This document shows, one piece after another, positions 9,076 through 17,048 of a stretch of 33,043 bases of DNA. The notes under the pieces were generated by a model. It was not told the DNA's origin. It did not search any database and was given only the letters and a program-made list of their open reading frames with translations. Source of the DNA: Planctomycetota bacterium (lineage in GTDB: Bacteria; Planctomycetota; Planctomycetia; Gemmatales; Gemmataceae); assembly GCA_009920765.1 (NCBI GenBank), contig RFZJ01000048.1:1-33043 (forward strand), read 5' to 3'. Positions within the stretch are counted from its first letter, which is position 1. Each line of letters opens with the position of its first letter. A program made the translations under genes and the position numbers.

Positions 9076-10290
9076 TCATTCAGACTTTGCCCGAACAACC
9101 CTGCGGGCGCCAACTCGAACGATTAGTTCACCCTCAATAGTGATGATCTGATTTGGATCATTAATTTTAATTTTATCAGGACCAATAGTCACCCCACCGC
9201 CCTGAATCAATCTTCGTGCATCATTATTACTTTTGGCAAAATCAAGAAATACAAGCAACTTGGTTGCGGTACAACCTGCAAGCTGTGAAGCAGTCAAAAC
9301 AACCTGGGGAATATCGGTGGGATCTTGACGCTGGGAAAAGCGTTTTGTCCATTCCACGGCAGCTTCGTTGGCAAGCAAATCACCATGATAAAAACCAACG
9401 ATATTCTTTCCCAAAGTTTTCTTGGCTTCAAGCGGATGGGTTTTGGATGGATCAAGAATATCTCCAACCTGAGAAGAAGAGAGACTGGTAAGCAGTTGAA
9501 ACCATTCCTTCATGAGTTCATCAGGGATGCTCATAATCTTGGCAAATTGGTCGTAGGAAGAATCACCAACACCTATGTAATTTCCGAGGCTTTTGCCCAT
9601 GCGTTTGGTGCCATCCAAACCGCGAAGGATAGGAAGAGTAATGCAAACCTGGGGTTCCTGCCCCGCATTTTTTTGAAGATCACGAGCAGCCATCAAACTG
9701 AAAAGTTGCTCGCTACCACCCAACTCAACATCCGCCCGAACCTCAACGCTATCATGCCCCTGCATAAGCGGATAAAGGCATTCGTGCAGATAAATAGGGG
9801 TACCTGCTTTATAACGTTTGGTAAAATCGTCGCGTTCAAGCATCCGCTGGAGGGTGGTTGTGCCAGCAAGAGAAAGAACATCAAGGAACCGATATTTTGA
9901 AAACCATTCACCATTATAACGAACTTCAGTTTTGGAAAGATCAATGACCTTTCCCACTTGGACAAGATAATCGAGGGCGTTTTTAGCAACCTGCTCTTCA
10001 GTAAGCCGTTGTCTTGCCTGATCCCTGCCACTGGGGTCGCCAACCAAGGCCGTGTAGTTGCCTATGATAAGAACAGCTTGGTGCCCCAGATCTTGGAAAA
10101 GTTTTAATTTTCTAAGGGGAACAGTATGGCCAAGATGAACATCAATTCCAGTAGGGTCAATGCCATACTTGACACGAAGAGGCTTGTTAAGGGATATAGA
10201 CCGATCAAGCTTGCGAAGGAACTCATCAGCGGGGACGATTTGATCGGTGCCATTTTTGATTAATTCAAGTTGTTGTGCAGAGGATTTCAA
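9076..10290 (-). CDS. tyrS: Tyrosyl-tRNA synthetase
   Basis: This 404-residue class I aminoacyl-tRNA synthetase charges tRNA-Tyr. The ATP-binding HIGH motif appears as HLGH in GIDPTGIDVHLGHTVPLR, and KMSKS appears as GTKRMGKSLGN. The tyrosine site segment GGSEQLFSLMAARDLQ and the C-terminal S4 RNA-binding domain (LVFLDFAKSNNDARRLIQGG) are present. The combination of HLGH and KRMGKS places it with the TyrZ/TyrS2 subgroup. The start appears to be TTG at 10290, supported by AGAGG six bases before it. No upstream ATG is in frame. It follows yraN after 28 bases and is probably co-transcribed with the ribosomal block and the PPTase gene. Confidence 0.96.
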   Translation of the reverse strand: MKSSAQQLELIKNGTDQIVPADEFLRKLDRSISLNKPLRVKYGIDPTGIDVHLGHTVPLRKLKLFQDLGHQAVLIIGNYTALVGDPSGRDQARQRLTEEQVAKNALDYLVQVGKVIDLSKTEVRYNGEWFSKYRFLDVLSLAGTTTLQRMLERDDFTKRYKAGTPIYLHECLYPLMQGHDSVEVRADVELGGSEQLFSLMAARDLQKNAGQEPQVCITLPILRGLDGTKRMGKSLGNYIGVGDSSYDQFAKIMSIPDELMKEWFQLLTSLSSSQVGDILDPSKTHPLEAKKTLGKNIVGFYHGDLLANEAAVEWTKRFSQRQDPTDIPQVVLTASQLAGCTATKLLVFLDFAKSNNDARRLIQGGGVTIGPDKIKINDPNQIITIEGELIVRVGARRVVRAKSE

Positions 10291-10318
10291 AAAGGCCTCT
10301 TAGTTAAAAAGACAGAGT

Positions 10319-10717
10319 TCAGGAAAGAAACTCGAATGCATTTTCATGATGGGCTAAATCAGGGTTGGGAGAGTTATTTTTCCAGGCGATTGCAATGACA
10401 TCGAACCTGAAAGAACTACCCTGAAGCTTATGAGATCTAATAAAAGCCGCTGCTGCCCTTGAAAGCTTGATTTGCTTATCCCGACCAATCGATTCTGCAG
10501 CAATCACAGTGTGATCACAAGATCTGGATCGGACTTCAACAAAAACAACGGTGTTTTTAAACCTAGCTACAATATCAAGTTCACCAAGCTTACATCTCCA
10601 GTTTCTTGCCAGGATAATGTATCCCTTCGAGGCAAGAACCTTGGCAGCAAATCCCTCGGATTTATTACCGAGCCATTTTCGCCAAGGTAGAATCCACTCT
10701 AGAAATCGCATGGGCAT
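10319..10717 (-). CDS. yraN: YraN family protein (UPF0102, endonuclease-like fold)
   Basis: This 132-residue protein is of the UPF0102 family, with a restriction-endonuclease-like fold predicted for the family. The signature elements are GFAAKVLASKGYIILARNWR, then the GELDIVAR motif carrying the acidic residues, and VVFVEVRSRS, the E-x-K-like core. The C-terminal helix and FRFDVIAIAW complete the domain. A TTG opens the frame at 10729, but ATG at 10717 has a GGTGA ribosome site at good distance. It lies 21 bases after rplS, a widespread neighbourhood (rplS, sometimes rnhB, then yraN). Here rnhB is absent. The cellular role of YraN is not established. Confidence 0.92.
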   Translation of the reverse strand: MPMRFLEWILPWRKWLGNKSEGFAAKVLASKGYIILARNWRCKLGELDIVARFKNTVVFVEVRSRSCDHTVIAAESIGRDKQIKLSRAAAAFIRSHKLQGSSFRFDVIAIAWKNNSPNPDLAHHENAFEFLS

Positions 10718-10738
10718 GCGAATCACCAAGAATGAAAA

Positions 10739-11143
10739 TTATTTTTCTTTTGGAGCATGTGGCTTACGTTCTTTAAGGCGGATTGACTTACCAACCCTAT
10801 CACGCATGTAATAAAGTTTTGCCCTACGAACCTTGCCGGTCTTCTTAACTTCAACCTTGGCAACACGGGGGGAAACCACGGGGAAAGTTCGTTCAACACC
10901 TTCGCCCTGAACAATACGGCGAACGGTGAACATTTCACCCATCCCAGTACCCCGTTGGCTGATGACAAGGCCACCGAAAATCTGAATGCGTTCTTTTTGG
11001 CCTTCCAAGATTCGGAAGTGCACATCAACGGTATCCCCTACTTCAAAAGAAGGAATAGAGCGTTTAACTTCTGATTTTTCAGAAAGATCAGAAACATGCT
11101 TCCTAGCCATGTCTTCAACGATCTGAATAAGGCGGTTTTTCAT
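10739..11143 (-). CDS. rplS: 50S ribosomal protein L19
   Basis: This 134-residue L19 lies at the 30S-50S interface of the ribosome. Diagnostic segments are [35 protein letters not shown] and [21 protein letters not shown], followed by [23 protein letters not shown] at 11143 is chosen because AAGGA lies eight bases upstream and gives the expected N-terminus ([16 protein letters not shown]). The longer ORF to 11161 would begin upstream of that site. The C-terminus has a short basic tail (RKPHAPKEK). It follows trmD after 24 bases in the conserved rpsP-trmD-rplS order. Confidence 0.97.
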   Translation of the reverse strand: MKNRLIQIVEDMARKHVSDLSEKSEVKRSIPSFEVGDTVDVHFRILEGQKERIQIFGGLVISQRGTGMGEMFTVRRIVQGEGVERTFPVVSPRVAKVEVKKTGKVRRAKLYYMRDRVGKSIRLKERKPHAPKEK

Positions 11144-11167
11144 GATAAAATTCCTTAGCAAACAAGT

Positions 11168-11839
11168 TTATTGATTCAAACCCTGACTTCGTAACTTAGA
11201 CTGTTCAGCGCGCCAAGAAGCAATTGCAGCATGGTTGCCACCCAATAAAACTTCTGGCACCTCAGCCCCCCTGAAAACCCGAGGGCGGGTATACTGGGGG
11301 TATTCTACTACACCTGGATCGCTGTGAGTTTCTTCAGTAAGGCTTTCAGGATCACCTAAAACGCCCGGAACCAAACGAATCACACTGTCAATCAGAACCA
11401 TTGCGGGGACTTCACCGCCATTGCATATGAAGTCGCCTATTGAAATTTCACGGGGCTTCAGGCCAAGCCTGATTCTTTCGTCGAACCCCTCGTATCTGCC
11501 ACATAACAGCAAAAGCCTGCTATGACCAGAAAGCTCTTCCACTAGTTTTTGGGTAAGCTTTTCTCCAGCAGGAGTTAGCATGACCAATAAACCAGGGTCA
11601 TCAACGACCTTCGAACGAACTTCTTCAACACAATCAAAAACCGGTTCGGGCATCATAACCATACCGGGCCCGCCACCGAACGGCCTGTCATCCACCTTTG
11701 AATGCTTACCCTTGGCCCAATCCCTAATGTTCCAAAGTTTGATGGAGACCTTTTCTGCCTGAATCGCCAATTTCAATAGGCTTTGAGACAGGTATCCTTG
11801 AAATAAATCAGGAAACAAGGTCAGCACATCAAACCGCAT
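11168..11839 (-). CDS. trmD: tRNA (guanine-N1)-methyltransferase TrmD
   Basis: This 223-residue SPOUT-class enzyme methylates G37 of tRNAs next to the anticodon, using S-adenosylmethionine and preventing frameshifts. Signature regions are MRFDVLTLFPDLFQGYLSQS, DDRPFGGGPGMVMMPEPVF, the knotted SAM site LLLCGRYEGFDERI and EISIGDFICNGGEVPAMV, and the C-terminal GVVEYPQYTRPRVFRGAEVP. The correct start is ATG 11839, four bases after the rpsP stop, with no Shine-Dalgarno, so translation is probably coupled to rpsP. The frame is open further upstream inside rpsP, but that extension is not family sequence. rimM, common before trmD elsewhere, is not here. Confidence 0.97.
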   Translation of the reverse strand: MRFDVLTLFPDLFQGYLSQSLLKLAIQAEKVSIKLWNIRDWAKGKHSKVDDRPFGGGPGMVMMPEPVFDCVEEVRSKVVDDPGLLVMLTPAGEKLTQKLVEELSGHSRLLLLCGRYEGFDERIRLGLKPREISIGDFICNGGEVPAMVLIDSVIRLVPGVLGDPESLTEETHSDPGVVEYPQYTRPRVFRGAEVPEVLLGGNHAAIASWRAEQSKLRSQGLNQ

Positions 11840-11843
11840 GGCT

Positions 11844-12128
11844 TTAGGAACCAGTGCTAGCTGCTGCCTCAGCCTTCTCGAATTTTTCCATATACTTTTC
11901 GAGAAAGATTGCAACATGATCTGAGGGCTTTGCACCAACGCTAAGCCAATGCTTAATTCTTGCAGGTTTTAGGATAACCCTGGAGTCCTTGACTTTAACG
12001 GAAGGATCGTAGGTTCCTAGAATTTCCAGCACATCGCCATCGCGTGCCCTGCGTTTATCAATGGCAACAATGCGGTAAAAATGCCTGCCATGTCTGCCAA
12101 ACTGTTTCATTCTAATGCTAACTGCCAT
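11844..12128 (-). CDS. rpsP: 30S ribosomal protein S16
   Basis: This 94-residue S16 is an assembly and structural protein of the small subunit. The sequence MAVSIRMKQFGRHGRHFYRI, the VAIDKRRARDGDVLEILGTYD segment and the ARIKHWLSVGAKPSDHVAI segment match the family across its full length. ATG at 12128 follows AAAGGA at normal spacing. The short C-terminal extension (EKAEAAASTGS) is species-specific. It lies 90 bases downstream of ffh and its stop is four bases before trmD. Confidence 0.97.
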   Translation of the reverse strand: MAVSIRMKQFGRHGRHFYRIVAIDKRRARDGDVLEILGTYDPSVKVKDSRVILKPARIKHWLSVGAKPSDHVAIFLEKYMEKFEKAEAAASTGS

Positions 12129-12218
12129 GCTTATTCCTTTCGATAAGGTATACCAATGATTTATTTTATGAAAGATCGAGGCAGAAACCCACTACCTTTC
12201 TTCATTCATTTCAAGAAA

Positions 12219-13679
12219 CTAGCGTTTTTTATTATTTTTTCTTTCTTTGGCCCGTTCCTTAGGTGTTTTTCTATGACCTGTGTCGCCCTTTGTCTTGAGT
12301 TTTGCGCCAGGCTGAAAAGCACCCATCTTGCCCATTCCCGAAACCATCTTAATTCTTTCCCACACACTCATCTTCGACATGGCGCGCATTAAGTTGCGAA
12401 CTTGCTCGAATTGATTCAGAAACTGTTTAACATCATGGGGTTGCGTTCCGCTGCCCGCTGCCACCCTTCGCCTTCGATTTTGGTCCAAGATATCAGGATT
12501 GGCTCGCTCTTCCCGAGTCATGGAATCCAACATTCCTTTGATTCTTCGAAAAGCAGCTTCTGGATCTTCCCCTGCGGGAACCATATCGGACATACCGGGC
12601 ATGGAACCGATCAAGTCCTTCATCGACCCCATTTTGGCAATTTGTTCAAATTGTTTTCTAAAATCGTTAAGATTGAAATCGCCTTCCCGCAATTTCTTCT
12701 GCTGCGCTTCCAATTCTTCCTTGGAAATATCCGACTGCACTTTGCTGACTTTTTCAACCAAGGACATGATATCGCCTTGGCCCAATATCCGTTGCGCCAT
12801 ACCTTCAGGACGAAACTCTTCCAACTTATCAAGCTTTTCACCAACCCCGATGAACTTAATCGGGACTTTAGTGACTTCTTTGATGGATAACGCTGCGCCA
12901 CCGCGGGCATCACCATCTAACTTGGTAAGGATTACACCATTTAACTCGAGGGCTTCATTAAAAGCTGCTGCACTATTGACTGCATCTTGGCCGGTCATCG
13001 CATCGCAAACCAAATAAACCTGATCTGGCTTAGCTTGCTTGTCGATCTGCTTCAGTTCATCCATTGGCATTTCAGCGATATGCAAACGGCCTGCAGTATC
13101 CAGAATCACCGTATCAACAAGGGTTCGCTTAGCGTAAGCAATGGCATTGGCGCAAACTTCGACAGGCGTTGGAACAGGCTTGCCTGATTCCGCAACTTCT
13201 AAATAAACAGGAACTTGAATCTGCTCACCCAAGATACGCAATTGTTCGATAGCGGCTGGTCTTTGCAGATCAGCGGCCACCAATAATGGCTTGCGACCTT
13301 TGCTTTTTAGAGTCAATGCGAGTTTGCCAGCCGTGGTGGTTTTACCCTGACCTTGAAGGCCACAAAGCATGATTACCGTGGGCCTATCCTTGGCAAAAGG
13401 AATGGCGGTATCCACAGGGCCCATGAGCAAAACAAGTTCATCGTAGACGAATTTTACAATTTGTTCGCTAGGATCCAGGCTACGAAGAACTTCCTGACCG
13501 ATTGATTTTTCAGTGATGCGCTTAATAAAGTTTTCAGCGGCGGTAAAATTCACATCAGCATCAAGAAGAACGACACGGATTGCCTCCATCGCCTCGCGGA
13601 TGTTGGCCTCGGAAAGGCGCCCTTTTCCACGCAAGGTTTTTAATGCTGCAGCCAAACCTTTTCGTAAACCATCAAACAT
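12219..13679 (-). CDS. ffh: Signal recognition particle protein Ffh
   Basis: This 486-residue SRP GTPase binds signal sequences of nascent membrane proteins and the SRP RNA, and docks with FtsY. The N domain (MFDGLRKGLAAALKTLRGKG) is followed by the G domain: P-loop GLQGQGKTTT at residues 107-116, with Gln-Gly where many have Ser-Gly. DTAGRLHIAEMPMDEL, TKLDGDARGGAALSI and GVGEKLDKLEEF follow. The C-terminal M domain has the glycine/methionine-rich signal-sequence groove and the RNA-binding SGTQPHDVKQFLNQFEQVR. The tail is strongly basic (KTPKERAKERKNNKKR). It heads the ffh-rpsP-trmD-rplS block. ATG 13679 is preceded by a GGGA ribosome site. Confidence 0.97.
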   Translation of the reverse strand: MFDGLRKGLAAALKTLRGKGRLSEANIREAMEAIRVVLLDADVNFTAAENFIKRITEKSIGQEVLRSLDPSEQIVKFVYDELVLLMGPVDTAIPFAKDRPTVIMLCGLQGQGKTTTAGKLALTLKSKGRKPLLVAADLQRPAAIEQLRILGEQIQVPVYLEVAESGKPVPTPVEVCANAIAYAKRTLVDTVILDTAGRLHIAEMPMDELKQIDKQAKPDQVYLVCDAMTGQDAVNSAAAFNEALELNGVILTKLDGDARGGAALSIKEVTKVPIKFIGVGEKLDKLEEFRPEGMAQRILGQGDIMSLVEKVSKVQSDISKEELEAQQKKLREGDFNLNDFRKQFEQIAKMGSMKDLIGSMPGMSDMVPAGEDPEAAFRRIKGMLDSMTREERANPDILDQNRRRRVAAGSGTQPHDVKQFLNQFEQVRNLMRAMSKMSVWERIKMVSGMGKMGAFQPGAKLKTKGDTGHRKTPKERAKERKNNKKR

Positions 13680-13887
13680 GGAATTCCCAATGAAAATTGA
13701 TTGCGCCTAAATTAAGCAGGAACACTACCTTTATTATAAAAGAATGACCATCAGGTGCAACCTATGGTTTTAAAACTAAAGCTTTTAGACCGGTTCTTAC
13801 TTAATCAAATAAAAGTGATTATAATCAATATTACGCACAACTGAACAAAAAAACACCACCAAATCATCGCTTTATTTTTTTAATTCA

Positions 13888-13917
13888 TTGACATGGTAGC
13901 CCTTAAAGGTTTAGCAT
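13888..13917 (+). promoter_or_regulatory. Sigma-70-type promoter in the ffh/methyltransferase gap
   Basis: The -35 is a perfect TTGACA (13888-13893). An 18-base spacer leads to TAGCAT (13912-13917), a four-of-six -10. The expected start is near 13924. This is the best-matching promoter I can see in the window. It lies only 60 bases before an intrinsic terminator. Confidence 0.55.
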
Positions 13918-13923
13918 ACATAC

Positions 13924-13982
13924 TTGGCCTCTTCTCTGTTCCGGCCCCGCTACTACAGTCAAATGTGTTAGCGGGGTTTTTT
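13924..13982 (+). ncRNA. Candidate ~60-nt terminated RNA or leader of the methyltransferase gene
   Basis: A transcript from the promoter at 13888-13917 would run about 60 bases and end at the strong hairpin and T-run at 13945-13982, without any ORF. It is either a small independent RNA or an attenuated leader for the methyltransferase and permease genes that follow. It lacks the conserved GGAAGCAGCC-type loop of SRP RNA. I recognise no known riboswitch. The remaining bases of the gap from 13680 to 14074 are AT-rich and show nothing else. Confidence 0.4.
13945..13982 (+). terminator. Intrinsic terminator
   Basis: A perfect eight-base stem CCCCGCTA (13945-13952) with TAGCGGGG (13969-13976) is followed by six Ts. 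The loop is 16 bases and can form a further ACA/TGT pair. It is oriented to stop plus-strand transcription, although no plus-strand gene lies between ffh and this point. Confidence 0.8.
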
Positions 13983-14074
13983 ATTCAACCCTTCTTATTT
14001 ACTCTTCAAGGATCCTACTTTAAACTACATCATTGATCCGCCTTTATTTCCGTACACAAAATCATCTTCCCATC

Positions 14075-14746
14075 ATGACACCGTTACACCGAATATTAGA
14101 GCCCGAAGTAATGGACACATTCGAAGAAGCCTTCGAATACGATTCCATGGATCATTCCCAAGTTAACGAGGTGTTTTGTAACGATTTCTTTGCTGCAAGA
14201 AGCTTAACAGATGGGGTGCAAATTCTAGATGTTGGCACAGGCACCGCACAAATCCCCATTGAAATATGCAAACGCAATCCAAATTTAAAAATAACCGCTA
14301 TAGACCTCGCTGAATCAATGCTGGAACTTGGAAACAAAAACATAAAAAGTTCAGGCCTTCAAGCTTCGATCACCCTGGCTAAAGTTGATTCAAAAAAAAT
14401 GCCCTACCCTGACGAATCTTTCGATCAGGTTATCTCCAATAGCATTATTCATCACATTCCAAATCCACTGGAATGTTTCAAGGAAATGATCCGGGTGACC
14501 AAAAAAGGTGGGCTACTATTTGTTCGAGATCTGCTTCGGCCATTACTTGAAAACGAACTTCTTGCCATTGTCAAAATGCATGCAAGCGATGCCACACCTA
14601 AACAAAAACAACTGTTTACTGATTCACTCCACGCTTCACTTTCTCTTGGTGAAGTCCGAGAAATGGTAAAACTGTTTGGCTTTGATGCCTCTACGGTAGT
14701 TCAGTCGTCAAATAGACACTGGACATTTACCGCAAAAAAATCCTGA
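14075..14746 (+). CDS. Class I SAM-dependent methyltransferase (UbiE-like)
   Basis: This is a 223-residue cytosolic methyltransferase of unknown substrate. The Rossmann motifs are in order: motif I ILDVGTGTAQIPIEI, motif II acid ITAIDLAESMLELG, a motif around AKVDSKKMPYPDESFDQVIS and motif IV/post SNSIIHHIPNPLECFKEM followed by RVTKKGGLLFVRDLLRP. The Methyltransf_11 pattern is clear. Similarity to UbiE/MenG is generic and does not prove quinone methylation. The start is uncertain: TTG 14033 opens the frame, ATG 14075 (MTPLHRILEPEVMDTFEEAF) is the first ATG and fits the family better, but no Shine-Dalgarno is evident. The next gene starts 10 bases after its stop, so the two are probably co-transcribed. 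Confidence 0.88.
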   Translation: MTPLHRILEPEVMDTFEEAFEYDSMDHSQVNEVFCNDFFAARSLTDGVQILDVGTGTAQIPIEICKRNPNLKITAIDLAESMLELGNKNIKSSGLQASITLAKVDSKKMPYPDESFDQVISNSIIHHIPNPLECFKEMIRVTKKGGLLFVRDLLRPLLENELLAIVKMHASDATPKQKQLFTDSLHASLSLGEVREMVKLFGFDASTVVQSSNRHWTFTAKKS

Positions 14747-14756
14747 AAGGCATGAA

Positions 14757-15512
14757 ATGCAAAGTCTGTTACAAATAGGTCTAGGAATCATGTTTATTTT
14801 GGAGGCAATATACCAGCTTCCAGCCGCATTTAAAACCCCCCAGGAGTTGCTTCGTCAAACCTATAAAACCTTGATGGGCGCACTTCCCCTTGCGATTGTC
14901 GCAGGACTGGCAATTGGGATCGTAGTCTGGATTCATTTGCGAGATGCATTGGTTAATGTCGCAGGGCCCTCCGCCATGACATATCTACCCCAGGCCCTTT
15001 CGCTTGCGGTGGTGGTGGAATTTGCGCCTTTGTGTTCGGCGCTAATTCTTGCGGGAAGATCGGGGGCAAGTCTGGCTGCAGAAATCGGCTCGATGAAACA
15101 AACAGAACAAATTGATGCGCTAACGCTTTTGGGAGTAAGGCCTATGCAGGTATTAATGGCACCCAGGATTTTAGCCTGCGTGATATCGCTTCCAATCCTA
15201 ACCGTATTCACTGCTTACTTGGCGATTTATTCGGGATTTCTAACAGAATCTCTTACGGGTTCGATGAGTTTTTCCCAATATCAAAACGAGGTGCTTAGGG
15301 TACTTACCTTGCGGGAATCCCTGCCCGCATTGGGAAAAACCGTCTTTTTCGGGCTCGCCATCGGAATCTCGGGTTGTTTCTACGGAATGGAAACCGATGG
15401 GGGAACCGAGGGCGTGGGCAAAGCCGCAACCCAAGGAGTAGTTAGCTCTATCATATCGGTTCTAATTCTGAATGTATTTCTTGTCAAAACAATCCAGTTT
15501 TTTTTCAATTAG
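14757..15512 (+). CDS. MlaE-family ABC transporter permease
   Basis: This is a 251-residue inner-membrane permease of the MlaE (DUF140) family, which moves phospholipids or other lipids between membranes together with an MlaF-type ATPase and an MCE protein. About five or six hydrophobic segments are visible. The conserved central region is APLCSALILAGRSGASLAAEIGSMK followed by EQIDALTLLGVRPMQVLMAPR, the EIG/EQIDAL motif that contacts the ATPase. Late segments include FGLAIGISGCFYGMETDGGTEGVGKAAT, also family-typical. The ATG at 14757 has AAAGG seven bases upstream. An overlapping ATG at 14752 is out of frame. No mlaF or MCE gene is adjacent, so the partners must be elsewhere. Confidence 0.92.
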   Translation: MQSLLQIGLGIMFILEAIYQLPAAFKTPQELLRQTYKTLMGALPLAIVAGLAIGIVVWIHLRDALVNVAGPSAMTYLPQALSLAVVVEFAPLCSALILAGRSGASLAAEIGSMKQTEQIDALTLLGVRPMQVLMAPRILACVISLPILTVFTAYLAIYSGFLTESLTGSMSFSQYQNEVLRVLTLRESLPALGKTVFFGLAIGISGCFYGMETDGGTEGVGKAATQGVVSSIISVLILNVFLVKTIQFFFN

Positions 15513-15525
15513 CTATTTCCAACAA

Positions 15526-16812
15526 TCACAAAGTCCAGCCTTTTCGATATTCCCTGAAGAGGAACTTATCCGCATCTTTATTGCCAGTCGTACCTTGGGC
15601 ATCATCCCAAGTTATTTTTGCACCACTTCGGAGAGAAACATTGCCCAGCAATACGGTTTCTGCAAGTGCACCACTGTAATCAAAATTACAAGTAGTCAAC
15701 TTCTTGTTTTTTATTGCATCCACCCATTCCTGATGATGGCCAATCGAATTCGGAATGGTGGCAGGTGGCGCGATAAAATCCTTGAATTTATCCTCGGGAA
15801 GGAGTTTATACTTCAAGTAATCCGCGATCAACTGGCCTTTTGTTCCCTCAAAAAGAACACCTGATTGAAATCCATGGTAAGGCTTGTCATGATCCCAACC
15901 CGGCCCCTTCACGCCGTTATACCAAGTGAGATGCACCGCCGATTTATCACCTCTTTTCGGGTAGTGATAATCTGCTTTGACAAGATCAGGAACAGTTTGG
16001 TCACCAGCCTGAATCCTTTTTGAAATTGCCTCGACCGTGAGTGGTTTGCGCAAATCAAGGGACCAATGAACAAGATCCATGTAATGGCAAGCCATGTCTG
16101 CAAAAACACCGCCACCAAAATCCCAGAAATATCTCCAATTAAAATGCGTGAATGCTGGATCATAAGGGCGGTGGGCAACTGGCCCAAGCCAAAGATCATA
16201 ATCAAAACCAGCGGGTACAGTCACAGGGGTTTTGGATAGGTTTCGAATATTGGGAAGCGAACTCACCCATACTTGCACCCTACTGATTTCGCCCAAAACA
16301 CCCGCTTGGATGATCTCAACCACCCTGCGGTAATTATTCCCTGCATGAATTTGCGTTCCCATCTGGGTGACCAACCCTTTTTCCTTGGCAACTTTAACCA
16401 TTTTCCGAACTTCCAGCACCGAATGAGCCAAAGGCTTTTCACAATAAACAGGTCTGCCAGATTGCATGGCGGCAATGGCTTGCACCGCATGCACATGGTC
16501 TGGCGTGCTAACAACGACAGCATCGAGTTCCTTGAGATCGATCAATTTTCGGTAGTCTTGAAAAAACTTCGCCTTGGGATGGGCGCTTCTAGCCTTGGCA
16601 GAATTGTTTTCGTCCACATCACAAAGGGCAACGATGTTTTCGCTTAAAACCCCTGCCAGATTTGAGGCCCCTTTCCCAGATAATCCGATCAATCCGATGT
16701 TGAGTTTAGGTTTGTTTTCCTGTGCCCTGATAATACCGGGTGCGACCATCAAACCTGCTGCAAGTGTGGAACTTTTTTTAATGAAACTTCTGCGCTGTTC
16801 TCGGATATTCAT
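15526..16812 (-). CDS. Tat-exported Gfo/Idh/MocA family oxidoreductase
   Basis: This 428-residue NAD(P)-dependent oxidoreductase probably acts on a sugar or related compound in the periplasm. The N-terminus has a twin-arginine signal (EQRRSFIKKSSTLAAGLM, then APGIIRA). The Rossmann start is KLNIGLIGLSGKGASNLAGV. The catalytic EKP motif lies in GRPVYCEKPLAHS, and the C-terminal domain has GGGVFADMACHYMDLVHWSLD, the His-containing motif of this superfamily. Planctomycete genomes carry many such exported members. Substrate is unknown. ATG 16812 has GGAG at six bases. The adjacent ATG 16815 would be too close to it. The gene is convergent with the permease. Confidence 0.93.
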   Translation of the reverse strand: MNIREQRRSFIKKSSTLAAGLMVAPGIIRAQENKPKLNIGLIGLSGKGASNLAGVLSENIVALCDVDENNSAKARSAHPKAKFFQDYRKLIDLKELDAVVVSTPDHVHAVQAIAAMQSGRPVYCEKPLAHSVLEVRKMVKVAKEKGLVTQMGTQIHAGNNYRRVVEIIQAGVLGEISRVQVWVSSLPNIRNLSKTPVTVPAGFDYDLWLGPVAHRPYDPAFTHFNWRYFWDFGGGVFADMACHYMDLVHWSLDLRKPLTVEAISKRIQAGDQTVPDLVKADYHYPKRGDKSAVHLTWYNGVKGPGWDHDKPYHGFQSGVLFEGTKGQLIADYLKYKLLPEDKFKDFIAPPATIPNSIGHHQEWVDAIKNKKLTTCNFDYSGALAETVLLGNVSLRSGAKITWDDAQGTTGNKDADKFLFREYRKGWTL

Positions 16813-16950
16813 CATTTACTCCTGCAAATCATCAGGAAAGAAGGCGGGTATATTGACTACTTTTTCTAACATCTCATAGATTCCAACCAGAGTCAACCGG
16901 TTAATAGGTCCCAAAGTTTGGCAAAAATAAGCCAATAACTTCGAGAAAGC

Positions 16951-16979
16951 TTGCATGAATATGGTTTTAACCCTATCAT
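16951..16979 (+). promoter_or_regulatory. Probable promoter of the leuA leader
   Basis: TATCAT (five of six) at 16974-16979 is preceded after 17 bases by TTGCAT (three of six) at 16951-16956. Transcription would begin near 16986, only a few bases before the leader-peptide ATG at 16991. The leader peptide would then be almost leaderless, which fits the absence of a ribosome-binding site. Confidence 0.5.
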
Positions 16980-16990
16980 AACATTTAACT

Positions 16991-17047
16991 ATGAATCAAA
17001 AATTGCTACTTCTTGAGCTTCTCCTTATTCTCCCCCTAAAGGGATGA
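16991..17047 (+). CDS. leuL: Leucine-rich leader peptide of the leuA attenuator
   Basis: This 18-codon ORF, MNQKLLLLELLLILPLKG, has nine leucines and one isoleucine. The Leu codons (TTG, CTA, CTT, CTT, CTT, CTC, CTT, CTC, CTA) run from 17003 to 17038. It ends with TGA at 17045, 94 bases before the leuA ATG, and is followed by alternative hairpins. Such a peptide senses charged tRNA-Leu: ribosomes stall when leucine is short. The composition, position and downstream structure together make this a convincing leader peptide. No ribosome-binding site is visible, and initiation near the predicted transcript start is likely. I infer the function. The symbol leuL is used by analogy with enteric bacteria. 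Confidence 0.88.
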   Translation: MNQKLLLLELLLILPLKG

Positions 17048-17048
17048 A

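Noticed and set aside
9325..9900. 191-codon plus-strand ORF
   Set aside because: Antisense shadow of tyrS, which is certain.
13680..14074. SRP RNA gene beside ffh
   Set aside because: The conserved GGAAGCAGCC-type apical region and the long helix are absent from both strands.
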